The position numbers were made by a program, and so were the translations under genes. DNA of 64,000 bases from Elsinoe arachidis. Taxonomy: Eukaryota > Ascomycota > Dothideomycetes > Myriangiales > Elsinoaceae. Shown here piece by piece: positions 8,600 through 22,849 of the stretch. The stretch is taken from the NCBI GenBank assembly GCA_013372555.1, contig JAAPAX010000008.1, positions 1,612,001-1,676,000 on the forward strand, given 5' to 3'. Numbering within the stretch: position 1 is the stretch's first letter; every line of letters starts with the position of its first letter. The notes beneath the pieces are model-generated. The model saw nothing but the letters and a program-made list of their open reading frames with translations, made no database searches and had not been told where the DNA came from.

Positions 8600-9050
8600 T
8601 TTATAAATACTTTAATAAGAGCTTTATTACTCTAAACTCTATAAGCTATTTATTACTTATTCTTTTTATTTATAAATTTAATAGAGAACTTCGTCTCTAT
8701 ATTAATTACTATAGTCTAAATAAAGTTACTAAGTAAGATATTTATCTATTATTACTTATTAAAGAAATACTTATTTATATTAGTAAAGCTAAGTAATTTA
8801 GTAAAATTAATATCTATTAAGTCTTTTACTATCTTTATAATTCTATTAACTATAAAGACTTTATTACTTTCTTTATATAAATAAGTAACTTTAAATAGCT
8901 AGTAATACTCTTTAGCTTTACTAATACTTTAGCTATATAGTAGAAGTTTATAAACTATAACTTTATTAATATATTAAAATACTTTATATTAATCTATCTT
9001 AATAATATTCTTATTTATACTAATAGTACTTACTAGAAGTATACTAAGTA
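8600..9050 (+). pseudogene. LTR-A reverse transcriptase remnant
   Basis: Frame fragments RELRLYINYYSLNKVT and YLNNILIY (8995-9018) mark palm motifs of a Gypsy reverse transcriptase. Both catalytic Asp of the YxDD box read Asn, and stops interrupt the frame, so it is dead. Confidence 0.8.
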
Positions 9051-10359
9051 TATTAAGCTAGTACTCTAGTAACTCTATAAGCTTAGTCTTAATATTAATA
9101 TTAAAAAGAATAAGTTTTATTTAATAAAAGTAAAGTATCTTAGTATTATTATTAGCTAAGATAAAATCTAAATAAATTCTAAGAAAGTAGAAGTAGTTAA
9201 GGCTTAGAAGTAGCTAGCTCTTAGTAATATAACTTAAGTAAAGAGTTTTATTAGTTTTTATAACTATTACTACTATTTTATTAAAAGATTTAGTACTATT
9301 ACTAAGCTACTAAATAATCTACTTAAGAAGAATACTACGCTTTAGAATAACTAGTATACTACTACTTTTAATTATATAAACTATATTATTACTAGTATAC
9401 TAGTTCTTATATACTTTAACTATATAAAGTAAATTATTTTTAAAACTAATATTTCTAATATTACTATTATTAGTATTTTATTATAGTATAATAACTCTAA
9501 TATACTATACTTTATTACTTTCTTTAGTAAGTCTATAAGTAAAACTAAGTATAACTATACTATTTATAATAAGAAGCTTTTAGCTATTATTTAAAGAAGA
9601 AGTAGATCTTTAAGCTAATAAGTACTTAGTCTAATAAGACTATTTAAGTTCTTACTAACTATTAGTTATTAATATACTTTATAAGAACTTAAAAGCTATT
9701 ATAATACTAGGCTAGATAGGTTCTTTATCTTATATAGTTTAACTTTAAGATTATATATAGGCCTAGAGTAGCTAATAGTAAAGCTAATACTTTTACTAAA
9801 AGAAATAGAAATATACTATATTCTAAAGAAAACTCTAACTTCTATTAAATATTACTACTATTAAAGATACTTAATTAGTAAATTATTAATAAACTAGATC
9901 GAAATTATATTTAATCTAGATTAGCTACTTAAGCTAAACTAAGGTTAAATAAATCTAGTTTAGCTACTAAACTAGAATCTAGTTTATAATTTAGTTTATA
10001 ATTTAGTTTACTATCTAACTTATTACTTATCTTAGCTACTAAGCTAGATATTTATATAGTATCTATTTTAGCTTTAAAGAATAAGTAATTCTTATTTCTT
10101 TTTAATAAGATAGCTAAGACTAACTTATAAGATAGTAAATTTAAGTCTATATATAGTATTTACTATATAACTAGTACTTTTTTTAAATAGAAATAAATAT
10201 TATTAATAAATATTAAGATTAATAAGAGTATACTATAGATTACTAGCTAACTATTTATACTAGAGTTAATAGCTACTAAGGTAATTTAATAAGTATATAA
10301 CTTAAAGAACTATACTTATACTAGTACTATAAAAATAACTACTATAATTAAAACTATCT

Positions 10360-10870
10360 TTTATATTCCTTAGTATAATAGCTTTATTAAGAGGTTTATT
10401 ACTAATTACTATAACTATAAGTACTCTAAGACTTATTATAGTCTACTTACTAGTCTCTTATTTCTACTTCTAATATCTAAAAGACTTTAGTAGTATATTA
10501 CTATAGACTTTATTACTAGCTTACTACTTATTAATAGCTATAATACTATACTCTATATAGTTAACTATCTATTTAAGAAGTACTACTTTATTCTCTACTT
10601 TTCTAGAAATAAAAGTATCTTAGTTTATAAAACTACTAAGCTATTATTCTTATATATATAGAAGCTATATAGACTACTAAATACTATTACTTTTAATTAA
10701 AAGCCTTAGTTTATAAGTAATATATAGAAGTAACTCTACTAGATCTTAAAGATTATATCTAAGCTATTTACTACTATATATCTATAAATAAATAGCTAAT
10801 TAGAGATTACTAATTATAATTTTAAATAAGTTATTTATATCTATACTTACTAGTATACTAATTAGTCTTT
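10360..10870 (+). pseudogene. LTR-A integrase remnant
   Basis: Fragments ITIDFITSLL, TILYIVNYL and FISNI are the DDE core of a retroviral-type integrase, followed by an NYNFK stretch. Multiple stops interrupt it. Confidence 0.75.
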
Positions 10871-11629
10871 TATTCTCTTTATAGCTAAGTTCTTAGCTAA
10901 TATTAATCTCTTAAAGAGTATAAAACTATTACTATTTAAAGTAATAAGAGAATATAACTTAAAGATAAGCTTCTAACCTCTTAAAGAGCTAGAATTAACT
11001 TAAGCTAAGCTAAATAAGACTATTATCTATATACTAGCTAAGTAAATAAAGAATATTTATAAAATTATTTAAGTAAATCTTATAAAGACTTAGTTATATA
11101 TAGTAGAATAGGCTAATAAGAAGTAACTCTTTATAGAATTTAAAGTTAATAATTAAGTATAGTTATTAATAAAGAACTTTTAACTCTATAGTAACTCTAA
11201 GCTACTTTTAAAAAGAATTAGCTTATATAAGATTATTAAGAAGCGCTTAGTACTATTATATAAGCTTAAGCTTCTTTATACTTTCTAGTATATTTACTCT
11301 ATATTCTATACTAACTTCTTTACTAAATACTCTAATAACTCTCTACTAGACTAAGCCTTTAAAGAGCTTTCTTTAATAGAGATTAAAAGTAAAAAGAAGT
11401 ATAAAATTAATAATATTATTAATATAAAGAAGCTACAAAATAGACTAGTTACTTATATAAGCTAAAAGAGCTATCTAGAGAATCTAATATAGTATCTAAT
11501 TAATAACCTTAAAGGAGTAGCTAATATACTATATAATTACTTAGACTTCTATATAAATAAGTCTTAACTAAGCTAGATTAATATATAATATAAGTATTTA
11601 AGAGTAAATATAATTAAGAAGAGAGATAG

Positions 11630-11831
11630 TAATATAAAATAGATTATAAGCTAGATTTAGTTACTATCTAGATTAAAGAGATTATATAATCTTAGCTTTA
11701 TAGCTTAAGCTTCTAGCTACTTTATTCTTAATATATTATATACTTTATAAACTAGCTTCTCTTCTTCTTTTCTAACTTTTAATATTTTAATAAATAGATA
11801 TAATTAACTTCTTATCTTACTAGTTATAATT
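11630..11831 (+). repeat. LTR-A 3' LTR
   Basis: 202 bp, begins TAATATAAAATAG and ends TTATAATTA. Differences from the 5' LTR are mainly transitions such as CTAGGTCG versus CTAGATTA. Confidence 0.9.
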
Positions 11832-11836
11832 AAATA

Positions 11837-11990
11837 TCTTTCTATCTATACTATATAAAAGATAGTTTTCTAACTTCTCTTTTCTGAAATTAGAAATTAG
11901 TTATTATATTATTATATAGTATATAGTTTTCCTTTATTAGTCTTCTATTTCTAAGCTATTATACCTACTCTATCTATATACTTTATTATA
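11837..11990 (+). repeat. LTR-B 5' LTR, right fragment
   Basis: Remaining 154 bp of the 5' LTR, beginning just after the second AATAT (11832-11836) and ending TATTATA. It matches 25485-25637 with mostly transition differences. Confidence 0.85.
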
Positions 11991-12049
11991 ATTCTAATTC
12001 TTTATTAAACTTTAGTTAAGATAGTTTAGATTAATAGTCTTAATATATA

Positions 12050-13500
12050 TAGTATAATATAGAGCTAAAGAATCTTTTATAATAGATAGTATACTTACTA
12101 ACTTAGTAGAAGCTATCTAATTAGAACTACTAGTCTCTAATATATCTAAGAAAGAGCTATATACTACCTAAGTAAAGCTATTATAACTCTATTAAAATAG
12201 AAAGTATACTAAGATCTAAAGAGCTTTTATAGTAAAGTAAGAAAAGCTAATTAAGAAAAAGACTTATCTTAACTTAAGTAAAGCTTATAAAGAGTTTAAT
12301 AATAAAAAGTAATTATACTAAAAAAATATTATTAAAGAAACTTTAGACTTTATTATCTTAATAAAGATACTTATTTTCTAAATTAATTTTAAGAAAATAT
12401 AAAAGTTAAAATCTCTAGAGAAGCTAAAGAAATATATATATCTTATTAATATAAAGATATTTATTTAATTATATTATATTATCTTTTAAATCTATAAATA
12501 TATTTATCTTACTAGTAAAGATTAAGCTTAATATATAGCTAGCTATCTTAATAAATCTCTTATAGTAATATAGAAGAGTTATATTAATAATATTAAGTTA
12601 TAGACTAAGAACTAAAGCTATTTCTAGAACTAGATTAAAGACTAGATTATAGATAGAAATAATTAATCTCTTAAATATATCTAATTATTCTATAATAGTA
12701 CTTAGAGATTAAACTAATTTATTACTAAGTTTACTTAGTATTTAGAGAAGTATATTAAAGAAATTAGTAATATTATTATTAATAAGATTTAGTTTATAAA
12801 CTATCTTATTAATAGTATTAAGCTAGTATATTAGTAGAATTATATATTACTTTAAACTCTTTCTAAGAATAAGAATAAGATTATTTTTTATTTTATAAAA
12901 ATTAAAAGTATTTACTAAAGTTAAAATATTTTTAAAATAATATAAATCTTTTACTACTTTAGAAATAAGTTAAAAAGAAGCTTTTATAAGTTTTAAAATA
13001 AAAAGAATAAAAAAGAAAAGAAAAATAAGAATTTTATATTTAAGATTAATATAATATTAATTCTTTATTACTTTAACTTTTTAAAAGTAAAATATTATAG
13101 ATATAACTAGTTAAACTATATATATCTAAACTATTTATAAAATAAAATTAAAAACTAAATATTCTAACTATAGATCTTATCTTTATATAGCTAGAAGTAT
13201 TTAAAGAAGATCTACTACTAAGTTAACTAAAAGCTAATATTTATCTTAATTATAAAGATAAAGTCTTAATAACTAACTATATAGCTATATCTTTTATAAA
13301 CTTAAGAACTAATATTTACTTTATTAACTAATACTATATTAAAGTAAAAGATCTTTACTTATATATTAATAGTATAATAAGAATTAAGTTACTAAATTAA
13401 TATAAAATTTAATCTTATAAATATTACTACTTTATAATTAAAGCTATAAACTACTATAGTATTATAAAGAAGATGTATTAGTACTTTAAGATAGTTAAGA
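12050..13500 (+). pseudogene. LTR-B gag-like region
   Basis: Position between the 5' LTR and reverse transcriptase implies gag and protease. Lysine-rich broken frames are visible, but no intact zinc knuckle. Confidence 0.5.
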
Positions 13501-13899
13501 TAAAGAGATATAATTTAGTATTAGATTAGACTTAGCTTTTTAATATTAACTTTAATATTAACTAGTAAAGCTAGAAGTAAAAATATTACTCTACTAATAC
13601 TATAATAGTACTACTAATAGCTAAAAAATTTACTAAAGAACTTACTAATTATTCTTAATATTATATAGTATTTCTAAATATAATTTATAAAAATTATATA
13701 ATAATAATACTAAGTAGTTTTCTTATTTAGCTTTCTAATTTCTTAAATATATTTAATAATAAGAAAGCTATAATAATTCTACTTCTTATAGTATATAACT
13801 ATATAATTAAGCTTATAGAAGAGAAATAGCTATTATAAAGATCTATTTATACTTTTATAGAGATAAAGCTAAGTACTCTTAGAGAGTATCTAGCTAAGA

Positions 13900-14330
13900 A
13901 CTTAAAGTTAAGCTAGATTTATTACTTTATTAGCTTTATAGAAGTACTAATTCTCTTTATTCTAAAGACTAATAAAACTCTATATCTCTATATTAACTAC
14001 TAAGATTTTAATAATATTTCTATTAAGAACTACTATCTCTTATTTCTTATTATAAAGATATTAAACTATATTTAGAAAGCTAAAGTATACTCTAAGATAG
14101 ATCTTAAAAATATATATTACTATATTAAGATTAAGAGTAGAAATAAGTAAAAGATAATATTCTAATATTACTATAGATATTTTAAATATATAGTTATACT
14201 ATTTAGACTTATAAATGTCTTTACTATCTTTTAGTTATATATTAGCTAGTACCTTAATAGCTTAATTAACTATTATTATATTATATATATAAATAATATT
14301 CTTATCTACTCTAAAGATTTAGCTTAGTAC
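13900..14330 (+). pseudogene. LTR-B reverse transcriptase remnant
   Basis: Fragments KTLYLYINY, SKIDLKNIYYYIKIKS and YINNILIY (14286-14309) are Gypsy reverse transcriptase motifs; the YxDD box reads YINN. Confidence 0.8.
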
Positions 14331-15979
14331 TATTAGTATATTAGAGAAGTTCTAGAGTAATTATAGAAGTATTTCTTATATATAAAAGCTTTAAAGTATA
14401 TTTTTAAAGTTAAAAAAGTATAGTTTCTGAAATATATTTTAGAACTTAAAAGTATTTTAATAAAGCTTTAATAAGTCTAAATAATTACTAAATAGCTAGA
14501 ATTTACTTTCTTAAAAAAACTCTAAATCTTTTTAAGCTTTACTAACTTCTATTAATAGTTTATTAATAGCTATATAGAAATAATATAATTTATAATATAA
14601 CTACTTATAAAGAGTAAAAATAGAAAATAAATAAGTCTTTTCTACTTTACTAACTTAGCTAAATAATTCTTTTAATATCTTAAAAACTACTTTATAATAA
14701 TTCTTTTTCTAAAATTCTTTAATAAGAATAAAGAAATAAAGATCTATACTAACTTATCTAGATTTACTATATTAAGTATTACTATATAGCTATTTAATAA
14801 TAGTAAAGTAAAACTAATATAATAGTACTTTATTACTTATTACTTTTAAAAGCTCTAAAGAGCTAAGCTTAATTAGCTAATATATAACTAAAAGCTTCTT
14901 ACTATCCTTAAAGTAGTATACTACTAGTACTAATATTTCTTATTTATTCTCTCTACTACTACTATTTTTATAAATTATAATAATCTTAAATACTTTCTTA
15001 TAATAAAAATACTATTAGCTTAATAGACTTATATTAGTAAAAAGCTATTATAATATAATATCTAAATTACTTATAATCTTAGTAAAATAAACTTTACTAA
15101 TAGACTATTAAAGTAACTAGATTTAGATACTAGTAATAAGTAAGCTAAGATTAACTTATACTTATAAGTCTTAAAAGATTTATATAAGAAACTAAAGAGA
15201 CATTTTCTTCTTAATATAGTACTAACTATAGAATAGATTAAAATAACTAAAGATATATAAGATAATATACTAGATATAACCTTAATAGCTACTAAAATAT
15301 TTTTACTAAAAAAGTAAAGTAATATTAAAGTTTCTAATAGTACTAAAGACTTTTAAAGAAATATTATATTAAAAAGTAAAATATTTAATATATATAATAA
15401 AGCTAAGATAGCTTCTTATAGAGATAAAGATAGTAGATTTACTCTCTTAGAGTTAAATTTCTATAGCTATTCTCTAGAATACTTCTTTATAAAGAAATTA
15501 TAAAGACTATAAAGAAGCTATATAAGTCTATATAGCTTATATACTTTTAAAATAAGTATAAATAGAGTATATAAAGAAGCTTCTCTATAGCTACTAAAGC
15601 TTATAAAGAAGCTCTAAAGATAAGATACTATAATTAAAATAATTCTAAGATAATTCTAAGATTAATAGAAATAAATAGAAGCTTAGAAAGAAGAATAGAA
15701 CTATTAAGATAATAGTATCTTACTATTTAAAAGTAAGATATTTATTCTTATAGCTAGAATACTAATAATAAAGATCTTATATTAGAACTATAATAATTCT
15801 ACTATAAAATATTTAGAGATAGAAAAGACTTTATTTACTTTAAAGTAAAAGTACTACTAGAAGAGTATAGTAACTAATATTACTTAGTATATTAGCTATT
15901 ATAATAAGTACTAAAGAATAAAAGTTCCTTAATATTACTCTTATAAAGAAATATAAGCTTTAAAGTTACTCTTTATTAG

Positions 15980-16450
15980 AAAAGTTCTATAGTATTAGTC
16001 TATAGATTTTATTATTAATTTCTCTCTAGTAAAAGACTAATAAAGCTTTATTATTAATATAATTTTAGTACTTATAGATAGAGTCTTTAAGTATATTAAG
16101 TATATATCTATATAAAAAGATATAAAAGTAAATAAACTTATTAATATTATTAAAAGAGAAATTCTTAGCTATTATAGCTTTCTAATTATATAAATTATAA
16201 ATAGAAAGTTACTATTTAAGTTTAAATTTTAAATATTTCTATATTAGAAATAAAAAATATAATACTAACTATTAATAGTATTTTATCTATAAACTAATAA
16301 TATAATAGAAAAATAAAATTAAATAATTAAATAGTACTTATAAGTCTTTATTAACTTCTACTAAAATAATTAGCTATACTAGCTATATTAGGCTAAATTT
16401 ATCTATAATAGCTTCTATAGTACCTCGCTAGAAGTAAGTTTACTTAAATA
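15980..16450 (+). pseudogene. LTR-B integrase remnant
   Basis: A degenerate DFI-type first catalytic segment after about 15980 and the downstream layout fit a Gypsy integrase. The hAT element lies about 0.9 kb downstream. Confidence 0.55.
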
Positions 16451-17347
16451 TATCTATAGAATAGTTCTTTATTTCTTTAATAATATTAAAGCTAATACTA
16501 GAAGCTATAAAAAGTAGAACTTAAGTAAGGTATAAAGTAAGAAAGTAAAGAACTTTATAAACTTTAAAAAGTAAGTTTATATATACTAGCTCGAAGCTAT
16601 TATAGTACTAAAAGAGATATTCTTATACTTAGAAATCTAGAAAACTTTATACTAACTATTACTTTTTATTTTTATTATCTTTATTATCTCTTTAGATTAT
16701 TAGTTTCTTAATATTATAGTATAGATATTATACTTAAAAACTATTATTATAGATATAGTAGCTAAGAGCTTACTTAAGAGCTTATTAGTTTTCTTTTAGT
16801 TATAGAGTAAAGTAGTAAAGTTCTTATAGAATACTAGTAAATTATTATTAAAGTTTAACTTTTTTCTTTTTTTTTTCTTTTTAGAAAAGTAGTACTTAGA
16901 CTTAAAAGTTATAATATATCTTAATATTATAGTATAGATATTATAAATAGTATTCTTATTAGTAAGTATAGTAAGTAAGTTCTTAGCTTTATTATTATAA
17001 TAATAAATATAAATAGTCTTATAGGTCTACTTAGTAGTATTAAGCTTATTACTATAGTACTTAAAGAACTAGAAGTATTAGTAAAGTTCTAATAATAAAG
17101 TAAAAGTAAGTCTATAAAGAAATAGCTATTATAATAAATATAATAATACTAGTAAGAGAAGTACTAGAGCTACTTCTTAAAGTACTTAGAGTTATTTTAA
17201 AAGTAATTAAGGTCTAATATTATATAGTTAAGAGTAAGCTTAAGATAGTTAATATAGAAGTCTTTAAGAATATTAAAAGTACTATTATAAAAGAGCTTTA
17301 ATAGTAAGTTATTAATATAAATAATTTATTTATAGTAGTATAACTGT

Positions 17348-17361
17348 TAGGTCGGGGTTAG
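17348..17361 (+). repeat. hAT left terminal inverted repeat
   Basis: Exact inverted match to 24838-24851. Confidence 0.9.
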
Positions 17362-17379
17362 AGCGGCCTAAGGCTAACC

Positions 17380-17560
17380 CCGGTGCTAGTACGGAGCTAT
17401 TCTTAGCGTGCTAGTACTAGGGCCTAGTTAAACTAGTACTAGCACTACGCCGAGCTACACTAGTACTAGCGCTAGTACTGCGCCTAACTATATTAGCACT
17501 AGCACTAGCGCTAGTACCGCGCCTAACTATACTAGCACTAGCACTGCGCTATAGTTAAGC
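17380..17560. repeat. hAT left subterminal GCTAGTACTAGCAC repeats
   Basis: Many short copies of the self-complementary core GCTAGTACTAGC and variants such as ACTAGCACTAGC. A matching cluster is near the right end (about 24600-24835). Subterminal repeats in hAT elements are usually transposase-binding sites. Confidence 0.7.
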
Positions 17561-18839
17561 TATAATAGTACTATACTATAGTAGGTACTACACTATACCT
17601 TAGTATTATACCGGGGTCGAGGTATAGTACTATATTATAACTAGCCCTCTATAGTATTAGACTATTACTCTAGTATCGAGCTTTAAGATAGATATACTAT
17701 GCCGTAGCTACGCTAAGGTTATATAAGAGTAGCTTAGAAAGGAAATTTAATAATATAGTCTATATAAAAATACACCTAGCCTTTCTTATAGTTCTTTCTT
17801 ATAGTATTATAGAGGAAAGCTTTTACTAGTTCGAAAAACTAAGTAGATAGTACTTGTTATAGTATCTCCTAGTAAGCGCTAAGTCTTTCTAGAAGATAGT
17901 AACACGCTTAGCATAAATAGTGTTAAGGTAGTAGTCTACTATAGTTATTAGTATTAAGATTATATATTCTAAATATATAGTTAATATACCTTCGAAGTAT
18001 CCTACTATTATTGCCTTAGTAGCTTCCTAAAGACACTATATAGTACTCTTCTAGAAGCGTAAGTCTCTACTTCTAAACAAAGAGCTTAGATTGTAGTAAA
18101 TATCCTATACAATTTCGTAAACAAGGCAGGAGAAGAGAAGTTTATAGTAGAGGAGCTCGGTTATCTTCTAGTAGTAACGAATCTCTCGGAGAGCAATAGC
18201 TACGCTATATTAGATATAACACTATAAGAATTCTCTATAAGAAACTAACTACTAGGCTTAAACCTCTAGGCCTTTAGCTAGCAAATCTAACTAGTTATTA
18301 CTAGTCTAAACTTAGTAGCGCGACTAGCAGTAGTTGTCTTAGTAGTGGTCTTTATAGAGTTTATTCTACTCTTTAAGGTTGCTTTCCTTACTATAGCTTA
18401 CTTCTTACGAGCTATAACTACGTAAATATGTCGAATTAATTATCAAAATTTGTATATAAGAGTAGAGAGAAGCAAGGAGAAAATACTAAGAGTAAGAAAA
18501 TAAGCTATAATATAAAATTTAAGATAATAGGTAGAATATAAATTCTATATAGTTATTATTAACTATAACGACTTTACATTAATAATACTAGCAACTTTAT
18601 ACTAATAGGACAATAGGATTAATGCCTATTATTGCTCGTATTCCTAGCCTTCTTATTTACTATATAGTATAAGGAATGTTAATTCCTTCTCTCTTACTCT
18701 TCTTCTTATAAACCTTATATCTCGCCTTATCTTCTATTACCTTTATTTAACTTTCTTTTATATACCGCTACTAATTCTTAGTCTATAATATCTACTAATC
18801 CTATAGAAGAGTAATTCTTTATAAAAGAAGAAGAGATAA

Positions 18840-20064
18840 CTAATGCTCTAGAAGTTAAAGTAAAGGAGATAACTAAGAAAGAGAAAGTAATCCTTACTAT
18901 AGTAGTAGTAATTCTTATAGATGTTTCTTATAGTATAATACTAATTAGATAATAGAGTTTTAATTCCGAGGCTAATAAGATTAAATACTAGATTAAGAAT
19001 TGTAGTTAGAATACTAGAACTCCTTACCGTAGCTGCTCTATTAGTATTCTATAACAGAAAGTATAGCTTAGTAATACTTTATAAGCTATTTAGTAAAGAG
19101 ATTATACTATATAAGTAACTATAGAGGAGAAATCCCTTATTACTCTCGGCAATAATAATTAATCTATAAAGTATACTCTTAAGGGAAAACTAGAGAAGTC
19201 TAAGGTATACTAGATAATGTCTAATAATTAGAAAGTAACCTTCTTTAATATAGAGTAGGAGAAGATAGAGAAGACTCGCTACTATAGCTAGTAGAGCTAT
19301 ATATTTCTTATAGTCTATTCTTATAGTTTATTTACTAACATTATATAGAGGAATAGATAGAGGACAAGTTTATGTCGATTTATTAGAAATAGAGCGAAAT
19401 TTGCTAAGCTAAAGCTCTTCTCTACTATAAGCAACTCCTTGCTAATTATATATAGAATACACCTTACGAGAAAGATATACTCTCTAATAACTAAGCTAGA
19501 CATCTTCTTAGCACTAGTAGAATCGTTAAGAAGTAGACTTACTGTATCTACTAGAATAGCGTTAACGACCTATATAATCCTAGCGACTATAATAATAGTA
19601 ACTAAGCCAAATTCGAGAAATTTATTAAGAATATAACACTAGCTAAACTCTAAGTAGTACAGGTAGAAGAATAGGTATATATTCTTTCTTATAGTTATTT
19701 CTTATAGTCTTATACTAATCTATTAAAGCAAGCACGAACCTATCTCTAAACCCGAATTCTAGTATAAGAATAACAATATTTTACTCGAATCTAATAGCTA
19801 CTATATTAAATATAGTAATAACGAGGTTAAAGAAGAAGTCGATAACGACTTAGAGATTAAGAGCTTCCTCGATAAGGAACCTAATAATTATAAGACTAAG
19901 GAAGCAGCTAAAATATACTATAAGGTAGTTACTACTAGAGATTTCGACAACTCCGATAAGGAGGATAAGGCTAGTAATAGGGAAGCTATAGATAAGGGCG
20001 ATAATAATAAGGACGGCGGTAATAAGGAAGGTAATAATAAGGATAATATAGAGGAGAAAGAATA
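18840..20064 (+). pseudogene. first long frame of the hAT element
   Basis: A broken plus-strand frame. Around 18940-19030 lies a Cys/Arg-containing stretch (YWIKNCS, PYRSCS) that could be a BED-type DNA-binding finger. The 3' third is acidic and Gly/Asn-rich (DNNKDGGNKEGNNKDNIEEK, ending about 20064). It could be the N-terminal DNA-binding part of the transposase or a separate accessory gene; a short spliced arrangement cannot be excluded because TTTCTTATAG acceptor-like strings recur. Confidence 0.45.
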
Positions 20065-20279
20065 GATTAACATAAATTAGAGAGATTAGATAGGGTAGTA
20101 ATAGCTTTCTTTTTTTTTAAACTAATGTAATATACAAGATTAATAGTAACTAATAGATTCTTATAGTGCATTCTTATAGTCTTTATCTCCTTTTTATATA
20201 ACTAGCAATATTCCGTATCCTTATATTAAATATGTTATTATTTAATAAAGCCTTAGTTAATCCTTAATTATAGATGCTC

Positions 20280-22831
20280 TCGGAAGTTATTATACTATAA
20301 ATACCTATCTCTCCTAAGCTAGAAGAATTCCGTGTTAAATGCTAGACTTAAGGTTTATCCTCTAGACCTTATAAAACCTTCGAAATTGTCCGCTATTTGC
20401 CTTTAGAACTAAATATACTAGCTAAAGAATAGCTAGCTATATAGGCTTAGAAAACATAGTAGCCTTCGACATTAATCGGTAGCGAATTAAGGTTTAGCGG
20501 AACATAAACCGCTTCTAACTAGAATTCTATAATTCGCTACGGAGTAGTTTAGGCCAATTTTAATAAAGGTGCTAAGCTCGCTAATAGAGTACCTCTCGTG
20601 TACTGCCTCCGCTATAGTAAAGCTTTATAACACCTAATAACGAAGTTAATTAGTAATAAACACCTACTTAAGCATCTCGGTCGCTAGGGTTATTAGAATA
20701 TAAGAGTTGTAAGCTATAAACGATTAGATGCTTAAATAATCTTAACGTAATTAAAAGCGAACGCTACTATAACTATATCGCGTATACTATAATTCTCTCT
20801 TAAACAATTTAAGAAAGAGCTTATTAAGGTCCTTATCTATTGTAATTAGTTATTCCGAATAGTTAATAATTCCGCCTTTCTCTAGTTTATACATTTCCTC
20901 TAGCTATATACTAATGTTCTAGGTTAGACATAGTTCTTAGGGTTATTAAAAGAGCACTACGAGAATATCTAATCTAATCTTCTTACTAATCTCGGTAATT
21001 AGACGAAAGTTTTAATTATACTAGATAGCTAGTCTACTAATAACTATCTAAGTTTCGTTACTATAAAAGTATACTACATTAACGATAACTAGTAATTACG
21101 TAAGTGCCTACTAGACTTCGTACCTATTAGCGGATAGTATACTAGAGTTACGCTTAGTATAGAACTACTTAGGGTTCTCTATAAAAGACAGATTAAGACA
21201 TGCCTTCTCGCTATTATAGTAGATAATGTAAGTAATAATAATACTCTATATTCTAAAGTGTAGTAAGGTCTTTAGAAGAAGAGTATACTCTAGTCCTCTA
21301 TTAAGAATTCGATCCTATGTCTAGCCTATGTAATTAATCTTATAGTATAAGATATTATTTAAGCTCTATAACTAGAAACTACCGAGGACAATAAGAAAGC
21401 TAATAAACTTAAGAAGTAGTATCTCTATAACATCTAATTAACTCTATTAGTGCCTAATTCTCTCTATAAGGTAAGTTGTATTTCTTATAGCTCTTTCTTA
21501 TAGTTTTCTTACTAGTTTATAAGCTCTACGCGATTTGTATTATAATCGACCGATTCCCCTAACGCTACTAATACTTTAAATCTCTTTAAGTATATCTCTC
21601 TCCTCGTTAACGACTCGTAGTTATTCGGGACGTTCGTACCTATTAGAACTCGATATATAATATATATAAGCGAGTAATTACACTTCGACTAATTATTAAT
21701 AAATAGCTTAACGTAGAGATTGTAACTATATAAAAACTCTAAGCTAACAAAACACTAGCTAATTAAGACATAGTATCTATAGATTGCGTAGATATAAAAC
21801 ACCTTCGCCTTAGTTATGCTAAATAGGTATACCTAGAGATTGTCGTCTAAATACTAGAGAATTTTAAGACTACGACTAACTAGCTAAGCTAGTCTTATAC
21901 ACTAGAGATATAATTTGTATAGCTTATGTATAATTACCTTTTCGACTTCCTTAACATAGTCGAGTCTACTTAGGAAGAGGACGACAATTTAGACTAGCTA
22001 TCTGTCGTGTAGAATATAGTAAAAGCTAGTCGTACTAAGCTTTCTAAGTATTATAAGCAAACGAGTAGAGGTTAAGGTTTCCTGTTTAATTATAGTATAA
22101 TCTTAGATCTAACCTAGAAACTTAGTATATACGAGTATACTTCGTAGGAACTATATTTTAAATCGCTCTACTAGAAACAGTTCCTAGACTACCTTAATCA
22201 CTACGATAATAACTATCCTCTTTAAGCTACTCTCCTGCCTCCTCTACTAGTCCTATCTACTACCTAATAGTTTAGACGAAGTCCCTTATCGAATATAGTA
22301 ACTAGCTTTATATCTATAGTATCGAGCTAAGATAATATACTTTCGTAAGGGTAGACTAACGTCTATATAATAAGGATAGAAGAGGAGAATTACCTTAGGA
22401 CTCCGCCTATATAGGAAATATTCGATTTTAATATTCTTTCTTAGTAGAAAGAGAATAAGCACTTATTCCTACGACTAGCTCGTGTTACTCGTAATCTTCT
22501 TATAATCCTAATCGCTAGCGTAGGTGTCGAACGTGTGTTTAACGTTATAAAGGATATTATTAGCAATCGAAGGTATAGACTACTTCTATAGACAATTTAA
22601 TAGATTATAATATCGAAGCTAGTAGATAATAGTCTTTAAGGCATCTATTTGGCTAAAAGAGACATTTACGCTACTACTAATAATAATAATGCCGATAGCG
22701 AGGTAGACAGCATAAGCGATAACTTTAGAGATATCGCTATCTATAGTTCAAGCGAGGAAGAGGTTAATAAGGAAGGAGGCTACGAAGAGGACGAGGATCT
22801 ACTATATAACGTTACTAAGGTTAAAGGCTAG
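20280..22831 (+). pseudogene. hAT transposase remnant
   Basis: The plus-strand frame shows hAT landmarks in order: a segment STNNYLSFVTIKVYYI (about 21030-21085); a DNVSNNNTL-type catalytic stretch followed by CLAYVINLIV (about 21220-21350); and the C-terminal dimerisation domain (about 22420-22590) with KENKHLFLRLARVTRNLL and ASVGVERVFN. The C terminus after it (22649-22831) is acidic (SSSEEEVNKEGGYEEDEDLL). Scattered TAG/TAA stops make it inactive. Confidence 0.82.
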
Positions 22832-22849
22832 TACTTAAAGTGCATCTAG

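Larger units (their letters stand above)
5628..11831 (+). mobile_element. LTR-A: RIP-mutated Ty3/Gypsy retrotransposon inside the LTR-B 5' LTR
   Basis: 6.2-kb element with LTRs 5628-5830 and 11630-11831 and target duplications AATAT at 5623-5627 and 11832-11836. A purine tract (AAGAAGAGAGATAG) precedes the 3' LTR, as expected for plus-strand priming. The plus-strand order is gag-like (about 6300-7560), reverse transcriptase (about 8600-9050, with RLYINYYSLNKVT and YLNNILIY) and integrase (about 10480-10870, with ITIDFITSLL and FISNI), which is the Gypsy order. Every frame is broken. It is younger than LTR-B because it interrupts it. Confidence 0.9.

Noticed and set aside
19321..19636. Short intact frames inside the hAT element
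   Set aside because: Lie within a broken longer frame and show no independent features.
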